A DNA stretch of 5,881 bases from Hyphomicrobiales bacterium (lineage in GTDB: Bacteria; Pseudomonadota; Alphaproteobacteria; Rhizobiales; Hyphomicrobiaceae). Of this stretch, positions 1 to 5,853 are shown piece after piece. The stretch is from positions 1-5,881 of the forward strand of contig JAFKKW010000499.1 in assembly GCA_017304275.1 (NCBI GenBank), written 5' to 3'. The translations under genes and the position numbers were made by a program. The notes beneath the pieces were generated by a model that ran no database searches, had not been told where the DNA came from, and was given only the letters and a program-made list of their open reading frames with translations. The number at the start of each line of letters is the position of its first letter. Position 1 is the stretch's first letter.

Positions 1-430
1 CAGTGCTGAGATCCGCCGGCGCGGCGTCAGGCCGATACGCCCCGGATGCGCGCCGCCGGCACCGGAGAAGGAGGAACACGGTGCCGCCGAAAAGCGCCGC
101 GACGGGAAAGACCCAAACGAGTACGGTCCTCCAGCTCGCGCGCGGCTCCATGAGGATGAACTCGCCGTAGCGGTCGACGAAGAAAGATTTGATCTCGTCG
201 TCCGATTTTCCGGCGGCGACCTGCTCCCGGATCAGCGCCTTCATCTGTCCGGCAACAGTGGAGTGCGAATCGTAGATCGACTCGCCCTGGCACACGGGAC
301 ATCTGAGCGCGACGGCGACGGCCTTGACGCGCTGCTCGTCCGGATCCTCGTGCCGGATCACACCGGCGCCTGCGGCCGTTACCGCGAACGACAGGAGCAA
401 CATGACGAGAGCGAACCGTCCTGCCGTCAT
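1..430 (-). CDS. ccmH: Cytochrome c maturation protein CcmH/CycL, partial at the left edge
   Basis: This is a periplasmic, membrane-anchored thiol oxidoreductase of the CcmH/CycL/NrfF family, which reduces or holds the CxxCH thiols of apocytochrome c for haem ligation by CcmF. The ATG at 430-428 opens a frame with no stop down to base 1, giving 143 visible codons; most members are about 150 residues, so little is missing. Residues 1-22 look like a signal peptide or N-terminal membrane segment. The family motif LRCPVCQ lies at about 42-48, with Cys44 and Cys47 as the redox pair. The conserved helical segment after it reads AAGKSDDEIKSFFVDRYGEF (about 72-91). A single membrane helix follows at about 103-122, then a basic tail. 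The start overlaps the ccmG stop (ATGA) and has GGAG 7 bases upstream. Because the upstream ccmG frame is broken, translational coupling to this gene may be reduced. Confidence 0.93.
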   Translation of the reverse strand, partial: MTAGRFALVMLLLSFAVTAAGAGVIRHEDPDEQRVKAVAVALRCPVCQGESIYDSHSTVAGQMKALIREQVAAGKSDDEIKSFFVDRYGEFILMEPRASWRTVLVWVFPVAALFGGTVFLLLRCRRRASGAYRPDAAPADLST

Positions 431-1000
431 GGCCTCACTCCCAGCTTGCGCAAGTATCCTGCGACGTCCTCGTGCGTGAGCGGGCCGACGTGACGCGCGA
501 TCACGATACCGTCGGCACCGATGAAGAACGTCTCGGGAAGTCCGTACACACCGAAGTCGATGCCGGCCCGCCCGTCGGGGTCGAGGCCGGAGGCAAACGG
601 AAAAGCGCCGCGCTCGCCGAGGAACGTCGCGGCATTGCTGGCCGTGTCTCGATAGTTGACGCCGACCAGCCGCACGCCTTCCGCCGCGGCGACGCGTCCG
701 AGATCGACCACAACGTCGTGCTCGGTGCGGCAGGCGCCGCACCACGACGCCCAGAAGTTCACGATCGTGGGCTTGCCCCCTTGCGCATCGAGGCGCACCG
801 CCTCACCCCCGCCGGGCCGCGCCAACGCGAAGGACGAAGGACGGGGCCGGTTTTCCGACCAGCGCCGACGGAAGAACGGAGGAGTCGCGCCCAAGGCTCA
901 ACCCGAACAGGATCATCAGGCACGCCAGCAGCCCCAGGAGCAGCGGCTTCCACCATCCCCGCTCCGCGACGTCATGCGTTGCGCCATGGGTATCCGTCAT
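427..1000 (-). pseudogene. ccmG: Thiol:disulfide interchange protein CcmG/DsbE, frameshifted
   Basis: CcmG is a membrane-tethered thioredoxin that supplies reductant to CcmH and apocytochrome c in the periplasm. The ATG at 1000-998 overlaps the ccmF stop (ATGA). The first frame gives a membrane helix at about residues 17-34, then VGKPAPSF (48-55), and runs into a TGA at 805-803. The rest of the family lies in another frame and ends at the TGA at 429-427: NFWASWCGACR with Cys85/Cys88, then YGLPETF with the probable cis-Pro153, then GPLT near 170. The frames meet at a 7-bp tandem repeat (828-841). Dropping one copy gives a continuous 188-residue protein of normal length with APSFALARPGGGEAVRL across the joint. 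The fold is otherwise intact, so the lesion is recent, a reversible slippage, or an assembly error. The pair is CGAC, lacking the proline common before the second Cys. Identity is secure; functional state is not. Confidence 0.9.
828..843 (-). repeat. 7-bp tandem duplication causing the ccmG frameshift
   Basis: On the minus strand TCCTTCG occurs twice back to back (plus strand 828-834 and 835-841), with two further bases of periodicity to 843. One copy too many shifts the frame by one base. With a single copy, codons 53-57 of ccmG read P-S-F-A-L and join the upstream and downstream thioredoxin segments without a gap. The duplication is seen directly; slipped-strand origin is an inference. Confidence 0.9.
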
Positions 1001-2997
1001 GACACCTGCTCCGCGCGGCTGTTGCCGGAAGCGGCAACGGACCTTGCCTGCTGACGTCCCTGGGAGAGCGCGAAGAGCGATCCGGCGATGATGACGATCC
1101 AGCCGCACCAGATCCAGACGACCAGCGGGATGTAGTAGGCGCGGATGGAGGCGCGGCCGTCGCCAAGCTCCTCGCCGAGAACGACGTAGAGGTCGCCCGC
1201 GAGCGTCGTGCGGATCGCGGACTCGGTCGTCACCATCTCGCCGCGGGGATAATTGCGCCGTTGCGGATGGATGAGAGCCACGCGTTCGTCGCCCTGCCGG
1301 ACCTCGAGGTCGGCTTGCCGTGCCGTCCAGTTCGATCCTTCCACCGAAGACAGTCCTTTGAAGGTGAGCGTGTAGCCGCCGATCTCGAAGCGATCGCCGG
1401 GACTGAGCGCCACCGTCTTCGTCTCCTGGAAAAGCCCCGATGCGAGGATGCCGAACGCGACGATGACGACGCCGAGGTGCACGATGAGGCCGCCGTAGCG
1501 GCGTCGGTTCCAGATGGCGAGCCAGAGCAGGCTCGCGGCATAGGATTTACCCGAGATGGCCGAGCGGTTGCGTACCGCGCGCGCAACGTCGACGGCGATG
1601 GTTGCGATCACGAGGCCCATGCCGGCGACGGCCGCCAAGGGAACGAGCCCACGCACGCCGAGCGCCACGGCGACGGCAACGAGGCCCGTTGTGGCGAGAG
1701 CCGGAGCCGCCAGGAATTTGCGGATCTCCCTAGCGCTCGCCTTGCGCCAGGGAATCACCGGACCGATCGACATCAGCATGACGATCGCCACCATGATCGG
1801 CAGCACGACCTTGTTGAAATAGGGAGCCGCGACCGTGAGCCGGACACCCGTGAACACCTCGACCGCCAGCGGGTAGAGCGTGCCGACGAACACCGTTGCC
1901 GCCGTGACGATGAGGAACAGGTTGTTGAACAGGAGCGCAGCCTCGCGCGACAGCGTTCCGTCGAGACGCGCCGCGGTGCGCAGGGTATCGACGCGCGCGA
2001 TCAGGAGCCCAAACCCGCCGAGCGTGACGACGGCCAGGAAACCCAGGAGATACATGCCGCGCCACGGATCGACGGCAAAGGAATGAACCGAGGTCAGCAC
2101 GCCCGACCGGACCAGGAACGTTCCGAGAAGCGACAGCGCGAACGTCGAGATGGCGAGCGACGTATTCCAACCGCGAAACAGGTTGCGTTTTTCCTGCGCC
2201 ATCACGGAATGCAGGAGCGCCGTGCCGGTGAGCCAGGGCAGCAGAGAGGCATTCTCGACCGGATCCCACGCCCAGTAGCCTCCCCACCCCAGCTCGTAGT
2301 AGGCCCAATAGCCGCCGAGCATGATGCCGCTGGTGAGCGCGAGCCAGGCAAAGAGCGTCCAGCGCCGAATAGCGACCACCCACTCGACGCCCGCGGAACC
2401 ACGCGCCAGGGCGGCGATTGCGAAGGCGAATGGAACCACGAAACCGACGTAGCCGAGATAAAGCAGCGGCGGATGGATGATGAGCCCGGGATCCTGCAGC
2501 AGCGGATTGAGCTCACGTCCCTCGATCGGCGGCGGGACGAGCTCCGTGAAGGGGCTCGACAGGAACACGATCAGCACCAGGAATCCGAGCTGGACGCCGG
2601 CCAGCGTCGCGATCACGTACGGCATGGAGCGCGGGTGCGTCTCCCAATGCAAGATCACGGCGAGGGCCGAGTAGAGCGTGAGAAACCACAGCCACAGGAG
2701 CAGTGATCCTTCGTGCGCACCCCACAGCGCCGTCATGCGATAAATGAGCGGCAGGCGCGTGTTGGAGTTCTGCGCCACATAGGCCACGGAGAAATCGTTC
2801 TGGACGAACGACCAGATGACCGTGAAACACGCCAGCGTGACGAGAGCACAGTTGGCCAACAGAGCGTGACGCGCGACGACGACGTAAGCCGGACGACCGA
2901 GGCGCTCGCCCGCCAGCGCGAGCACCATCGCGACGGCGGAAAGGATCAGCGCCAGGGCCGATGCCGCCATGCCAAGCTCGATGAGGGACCCGCTCAA
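997..2997 (-). CDS. ccmF: Cytochrome c haem lyase subunit CcmF (CycK/NrfE family)
   Basis: CcmF is the polytopic inner-membrane protein that takes haem from holo-CcmE and joins it to apocytochrome c with CcmH. The product has 666 residues, normal for the family, with many membrane segments. The tryptophan-rich WWD signature WGGYWAWDPVENAS is at 238-251. All four expected histidines are present: His175 (in HPPLLYLGYVG) and His305 (in SVHSFAVDPWRG) as periplasmic haem ligands, and His263 and His507 (in GGLIVHLGV) as membrane b-haem ligands. A periplasmic domain spans about 525-615 and a last helix about 622-645. The start is TTG, chosen because AGGAG (3009-3005) lies 7 bases upstream, because TTGA overlaps the regulator's stop as at the other junctions, and because it keeps the N-terminal IELG motif; the next ATG (2970) would lose it. 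No ccmI or ccmE precedes it, unlike the usual alphaproteobacterial order. It could be a specialised NrfE-like paralogue rather than the housekeeping copy. Confidence 0.96.
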   Translation of the reverse strand: MSGSLIELGMAASALALILSAVAMVLALAGERLGRPAYVVVARHALLANCALVTLACFTVIWSFVQNDFSVAYVAQNSNTRLPLIYRMTALWGAHEGSLLLWLWFLTLYSALAVILHWETHPRSMPYVIATLAGVQLGFLVLIVFLSSPFTELVPPPIEGRELNPLLQDPGLIIHPPLLYLGYVGFVVPFAFAIAALARGSAGVEWVVAIRRWTLFAWLALTSGIMLGGYWAYYELGWGGYWAWDPVENASLLPWLTGTALLHSVMAQEKRNLFRGWNTSLAISTFALSLLGTFLVRSGVLTSVHSFAVDPWRGMYLLGFLAVVTLGGFGLLIARVDTLRTAARLDGTLSREAALLFNNLFLIVTAATVFVGTLYPLAVEVFTGVRLTVAAPYFNKVVLPIMVAIVMLMSIGPVIPWRKASAREIRKFLAAPALATTGLVAVAVALGVRGLVPLAAVAGMGLVIATIAVDVARAVRNRSAISGKSYAASLLWLAIWNRRRYGGLIVHLGVVIVAFGILASGLFQETKTVALSPGDRFEIGGYTLTFKGLSSVEGSNWTARQADLEVRQGDERVALIHPQRRNYPRGEMVTTESAIRTTLAGDLYVVLGEELGDGRASIRAYYIPLVVWIWCGWIVIIAGSLFALSQGRQQARSVAASGNSRAEQVS

Positions 2998-4529
2998 CGT
3001 ACCACTCCTGAGATCAAGTTACGGACCGTGCGCGGCGCGACGCTGCGGCCGCGCCCGAGACATTGGGCGAGCCGCGCAATGCCGAGATCGATCTCCGTCT
3101 CGGAAAGCGCCGCATAGCCGAGCACGAGGTGACGGTCGGCGTCGTCCGGTAGTCCGAACCGGTGAGCCGCGCCGCTGCTCAACGTGTAGACGCCGACACC
3201 GACCGTGAGCGCACGCTCCTCGATCTCGCGTGCGGGCGGAAGCCCGTCCGGCAGGCGCCACACGAAATGCATCCCCGATTCCGTGCCGGCGACGTCGAGG
3301 ACGCCGAAGTGGCGTTCCAACGCGGCGAGCGTCGCATTGCGCCGCGAGAGATACATCTGTCGCAGACGCCGCAGGTGGCGCGCATAAGAGCCGCTCATCA
3401 TGAAATCGGCCATCGCCGCCTGCTCCAGCCACGGCTGTCCGTTGTTCATGAGCGCTTTGAGCGCCTTGGCGGGTTTCACGAACGCATGCGGGACCACGAC
3501 ATAGCCGAGCCGCAGCGACGGCCCCATGCATTTCGAGAAGGTACCGAGATAGAAGACGCGGTCACGCCGATCGAGGCCCTTGAGCGCCGTCACCGGCGAG
3601 CCGACGAAACGGAAATTGCTATCGTAGTCGTCTTCGATGATGTAGCTCGCCCGCTCGCTCGCCCAGTTGAGCAGCGCCAGCCGTCGCTCGAGTGCCAGCG
3701 TGACGCCGAGCGGATACTGGTGCGATGGCGTGACGTAAGCCACGGCATGGTCGACGTTCGGGATTTGCGCGACGTCGATCCCGTCCTCGTCCACGGGGAC
3801 GGGCAGCAGCTCCGCGCCGAAGCTTTCGAAGAGATAGGCGGCACCCTGGTAGCAAGGCTGCTCGATGACCACCGGCGAGGACGGCTCGATCAGCAAGCGC
3901 GAGATGAGGTTCAGCCCGTCCTGCGTACCGCCGACGATGATGATCTGATCGGCATCGGCTGTGAGCCCGCGCGTGGGGCCGAGATGATCGGAGATTGCCT
4001 GACGCAGCTCGCTAAATCCGGAGGGATCGCGGTATTCCGCGAATACCCTGCCGGATCGCGCAAGGCGGCGGCGTATGAGATTGGACCACGTCTTGAGCGG
4101 AAACGCGTCCGCAGCCGGGCGCCCGACCCAGAAATCGGCGACCAGGCGATCGGCGTTGGGATTGACGATGCCGTGCGCGCGCAATGCCGAAAGCCGCTCC
4201 GAAACGCTGATATCGGAAACGACCCCTTTGAGGTCCGTTACGGCAGCGCAGTCGCAGGCATCGGCGAAGAAACTCGTTTCTGGAATTTCAGCCGAAACAA
4301 ATGTTCCGACATAGGGACGGGTTTGAATATAACCCTCGGCCATCAGACGCTCGTAGGCCTGCATGGTAGTATTGCGCGAAATTCCGACTTGCTCGCTAAG
4401 TGCCCGTGTCGTCGGAAGAAAATCGCCACTCCGCAAATGCCCATCCAGGATCATGCGCCGAATCTGTTCGACGATCTGACTCTGCAGGGTCATTTTTTGC
4501 TGGGCGTCGACTTTCAGTGGCAATTGCAC
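2994..4529 (-). CDS. MocR-type (GntR family) PLP-dependent transcriptional regulator
   Basis: The product (511 residues, usual MocR length) joins a GntR winged helix-turn-helix at about 14-80 (with PTTRALSEQVGISRNTTMQA) to a fold-type I aminotransferase-like domain from about 125 onward. Cofactor residues are present: IIEDDYDSNFRF (297-308, Asp300 and Tyr302 expected to contact the PLP ring) and GTFSKCMGPSLRLGY (329-343, Lys333 as the Schiff-base lysine and Arg340 seven residues on, as in GabR). Such proteins usually sense an amine or amino acid through PLP and regulate a nearby operon rather than catalyse transamination. The start is GTG (4529-4527) with GGGGGAG 8 bases upstream. The gene overlaps ccmF by four bases, so it is probably cotranscribed with ccmFGH and may control that operon or the HaoB-like gene. 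The linker holds a C-D-C pair (92-94). I cannot assign an effector or a named subfamily such as GabR, TauR or PdxR. Confidence 0.93.
   Translation of the reverse strand: MQLPLKVDAQQKMTLQSQIVEQIRRMILDGHLRSGDFLPTTRALSEQVGISRNTTMQAYERLMAEGYIQTRPYVGTFVSAEIPETSFFADACDCAAVTDLKGVVSDISVSERLSALRAHGIVNPNADRLVADFWVGRPAADAFPLKTWSNLIRRRLARSGRVFAEYRDPSGFSELRQAISDHLGPTRGLTADADQIIIVGGTQDGLNLISRLLIEPSSPVVIEQPCYQGAAYLFESFGAELLPVPVDEDGIDVAQIPNVDHAVAYVTPSHQYPLGVTLALERRLALLNWASERASYIIEDDYDSNFRFVGSPVTALKGLDRRDRVFYLGTFSKCMGPSLRLGYVVVPHAFVKPAKALKALMNNGQPWLEQAAMADFMMSGSYARHLRRLRQMYLSRRNATLAALERHFGVLDVAGTESGMHFVWRLPDGLPPAREIEERALTVGVGVYTLSSGAAHRFGLPDDADRHLVLGYAALSETEIDLGIARLAQCLGRGRSVAPRTVRNLISGVVR
3005..3009 (-). promoter_or_regulatory. 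Ribosome binding site that decides the ccmF TTG start
   Basis: AGGAG on the minus strand sits 7 bases before TTG at 2997-2995, inside the last codons of the regulator gene. This strong site, together with the TTGA overlap with the regulator's stop, supports the TTG over the in-frame ATG at 2970-2968. Confidence 0.75.
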
Positions 4530-4537
4530 GGAACCCG

Positions 4538-4544
4538 CTCCCCC
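4538..4544 (-). promoter_or_regulatory. Ribosome binding site for the GTG start of the MocR regulator
   Basis: GGGGGAG on the minus strand is followed by 8 bases and then GTG at 4529-4527. It supports this GTG over the internal ATG at residue 13, which would truncate the start of the DNA-binding domain. Confidence 0.65.
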
Positions 4545-4549
4545 AAGCG

Positions 4550-4600
4550 ATAAAATTGATGAAATGAGTCAATAACTCCGTCGCTTAAGCAAAATGCTAG
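4550..4600 (-). promoter_or_regulatory. AT-rich stretch, probable promoter region of the mocR-ccmFGH operon
   Basis: This is the only clearly AT-rich island in an otherwise GC-rich window and lies 20-70 bases before the regulator's GTG. It contains TTGACT (4572-4567) and TTGCTT (4592-4587) as possible -35 elements and TTTTAT (4555-4550) as an AT-rich block. No pair has both a good -10 match and 16-18 base spacing, so I cannot fix the promoter. It sits just downstream of the operator-like repeats, where an activator-controlled promoter would be expected. Confidence 0.3.
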
Positions 4601-4619
4601 GTTGGGGGCGTGGATGCGG

Positions 4620-4653
4620 AAAGATCCACAAACGCGGATCTCGATAGGTCCAC
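4620..4653 (-). promoter_or_regulatory. Candidate MocR operator: two direct repeats around an inverted repeat
   Basis: On the minus strand GTGGACCTAT (4653-4644) and GTGGATCTTT (4629-4620) are direct repeats matching at 8 of 10 positions and offset by 24 bases. An overlapping inverted repeat AGATCC-8-GGATCT spans 4622-4641. MocR proteins typically bind paired direct repeats near their own gene, and GTGGACCTA resembles from memory the published PdxR- and TauR-type boxes. The repeats are visible; binding by the adjacent regulator is inferred. Confidence 0.4.
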
Positions 4654-4683
4654 GCACTTGCACATCGGCATAGTGCAAGTGCG
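4653..4683. repeat. Perfect 11-bp inverted repeat with a 9-base spacer
   Basis: CGCACTTGCAC (4653-4663) and its exact reverse complement (4673-4683) flank a 9-base spacer. The arm centres are 20 bp apart, about two helical turns, which suits a dimeric regulator. Neither side is followed by a T tract, so it is unlikely to be an intrinsic terminator itself. It touches the candidate MocR repeats on one side and the terminator of the HaoB-like gene on the other. Confidence 0.6.
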
Positions 4684-4684
4684 C

Positions 4685-4710
4685 AAAAACAACCGGGACA
4701 GTTTCCCGGC
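4685..4710 (-). terminator. Rho-independent terminator after the HaoB-like gene
   Basis: On the minus strand CCGGGA (4709-4704), a 5-base loop and TCCCGG (4698-4693) form a 6-bp stem, extendable by a G-U pair, followed directly by TTGTTTTT (4692-4685). It begins about 40 bases past the stop of the HaoB-like gene and separates it from the mocR-ccmFGH operon. Confidence 0.75.
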
Positions 4711-4749
4711 GCTATTGAGAGAATGAGAGGAAGACGCGCAAACGCCGGC

Positions 4750-5784
4750 TCACCCGCTTGCGGGCTGTCCGGCGTCAAGCCTGTAAATCCAGAAGCCCCG
4801 GTGCTGGTACACGAGCTTGAGGTGCGTGAGCTGCATCGGGTTCGAAGATGTAAAGGGAAGCATTTTGGCGATCAGTCGCTGGCCATCCGCCGCGTTGGAC
4901 AGGTAATGGATGCGGACGGCATTGCCGACCGGCTCCACGGCATAGGCGGCATCGAGCTTCTGGTCTCGCAGCCATTGGCTCGCCGCCCGCATGACGCCAT
5001 GCGTGGCGCTGCCCGCGAAATCCTTTGACGAGATTGCGAGGCTTTCAGGCCGCTCCGTCGCGAGCTTCCAGATGTCGGAAAGATGCACGGCGACGTAAGC
5101 CGTCTTGCCCGGCGCGAGCGCCGCCAGAGCGGCCGCGCCTTTTTCCTCGTCGAGCAGGAGTGCGTCGATGAAACGCGAGAACACCGCACCATCCCGCTCG
5201 GGCACGGCCGCGCCCCAGTACGCGCGTTCCTTGCTCTCGATGAGCGAACGCGAGGCGCCCCATGACGCCGGAACCAGCAGGCCGCGCGCAAGAGGATCGT
5301 CGAGCGGTGCATCGCGTTGCGCCACGAGCCGGATTTTGCGCGACAGGTCCCACCAGCTCAAAACCACGGCGTCCGCCGGCACGTGATCGTGGATCGCTTT
5401 CGTGACCTTTTCCACCTCGGCGGCCGTCAGATCCGCCGCCAGGACCGGCTCGGTGACGTTGTTCTGCCAGTTGAGCGCCACCACGCGCCCGTCCGCCTCG
5501 CGAGCAATCAGCGCCTGCACGACCGGGTTGTGAGATCCGGGAACGCTAAGCTCGAGCTTTTCGATCTTGCCGACCTCATCGGGAGGGCTTTGCGAGCCTT
5601 GCGTCTCGGCGGCGGAGGTCGCCGTCACCTTGGTGGCATAGGGAAGCTCCGGCGCCGCGCCGGGTCGAACGGCGAGACCAAGTCCCGCGAGCCCCAGGAC
5701 GACAAGAAGCACCGGCGCGATGACGCCGCCAAGCGGAGACTTGGCAGCAGGCGCAGGTGCAGGCGACTCGTCACGCTCCGTCAT
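4750..5784 (-). CDS. haoB: HaoB-like protein (hydroxylamine oxidation accessory), membrane-anchored
   Basis: The product (344 residues) has a short Pro/Ala-rich N-terminus, one membrane helix at about 19-40, and a soluble, probably periplasmic domain. Segments that look diagnostic are VVLSWWDLSRKIRLV (about 140-154), GLLVPASWG (168-176), YAVEPVGNAVRIHYLS (281-296), and the C-terminal block LPFTSSNPMQL (309-319) and KLVYQHRGFWIYRL (323-336). These fit my recollection of HaoB, which is encoded directly after hydroxylamine oxidoreductase haoA in ammonia oxidisers and methanotrophs and is thought to aid HAO assembly or anchoring; its exact role is not established. There is no CxxCH and no cysteine at all, so it is not a cytochrome. 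The ATG at 5784-5782 precedes the helix; only a weak GGACGGG lies upstream. If haoA exists it should lie beyond the right edge. The family call is from remembered pattern, so a generic hypothetical membrane protein remains possible. Confidence 0.62.
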   Translation of the reverse strand: MTERDESPAPAPAAKSPLGGVIAPVLLVVLGLAGLGLAVRPGAAPELPYATKVTATSAAETQGSQSPPDEVGKIEKLELSVPGSHNPVVQALIAREADGRVVALNWQNNVTEPVLAADLTAAEVEKVTKAIHDHVPADAVVLSWWDLSRKIRLVAQRDAPLDDPLARGLLVPASWGASRSLIESKERAYWGAAVPERDGAVFSRFIDALLLDEEKGAAALAALAPGKTAYVAVHLSDIWKLATERPESLAISSKDFAGSATHGVMRAASQWLRDQKLDAAYAVEPVGNAVRIHYLSNAADGQRLIAKMLPFTSSNPMQLTHLKLVYQHRGFWIYRLDAGQPASG

Positions 5785-5812
5785 CGATATTACCCGTCCA
5801 GAGGAAAGGATC

Positions 5813-5853
5813 GTCCGGGCAGCCGGAGAGAAGAGAGTTTCGGCTGCCCGGAC
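5813..5853 (-). promoter_or_regulatory. Perfect 13-bp-stem hairpin upstream of the HaoB-like gene
   Basis: GTCCGGGCAGCCG and its exact reverse complement (5853-5841 and 5825-5813, minus strand) flank a 15-base purine/pyrimidine-biased loop. Only a mixed C/T stretch with no proper T run follows, so it is a poor intrinsic terminator. It lies 28 bases before the ATG of the HaoB-like gene and 14 bases after a possible TAG stop (5870-5868, preceded by codons reading R-L-H) of an upstream gene. An intercistronic hairpin that protects the upstream message or lowers read-through is the likeliest role. Confidence 0.6.

Noticed and set aside
27..302. Minus-strand 91-codon frame at the left edge
   Set aside because: It is an out-of-frame shadow of ccmH, whose own frame carries the LRCPVCQ motif and is open to base 1.
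803..843. Programmed ribosomal frameshift in ccmG
   Set aside because: No slippery heptamer or stimulatory structure is apparent, and the proper protein requires removal of seven bases rather than a one-base slip at a homopolymer.
427..894. Thioredoxin half as an independent gene starting at TTG 894
   Set aside because: The bases before the joint encode no CcmG-like sequence in that frame and lack the membrane anchor; the 7-bp duplication explains the split better.
1261..2706. Long plus-strand open frame (481 codons) antisense to ccmF
   Set aside because: Its protein is Arg/Glu/Asp/Gln-rich low-complexity sequence with no domain, as expected opposite a membrane protein gene in GC-rich DNA; ccmF has every family motif.
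3162..4553. Long plus-strand open frame (463 codons) antisense to the regulator
   Set aside because: No recognisable motif and highly charged composition; the minus-strand MocR protein explains the same bases fully.
4653..4683. Palindrome as a second or bidirectional terminator
   Set aside because: No T run follows on either strand; the T tract on the minus strand precedes it and belongs to the terminator at 4685-4710.
4569..4778. Minus-strand 69-codon frame with a Cys-rich segment between the HaoB-like gene and mocR
   Set aside because: It overlaps the end of the HaoB-like gene and runs through its terminator and the palindrome; no convincing ribosome binding site or family resemblance.
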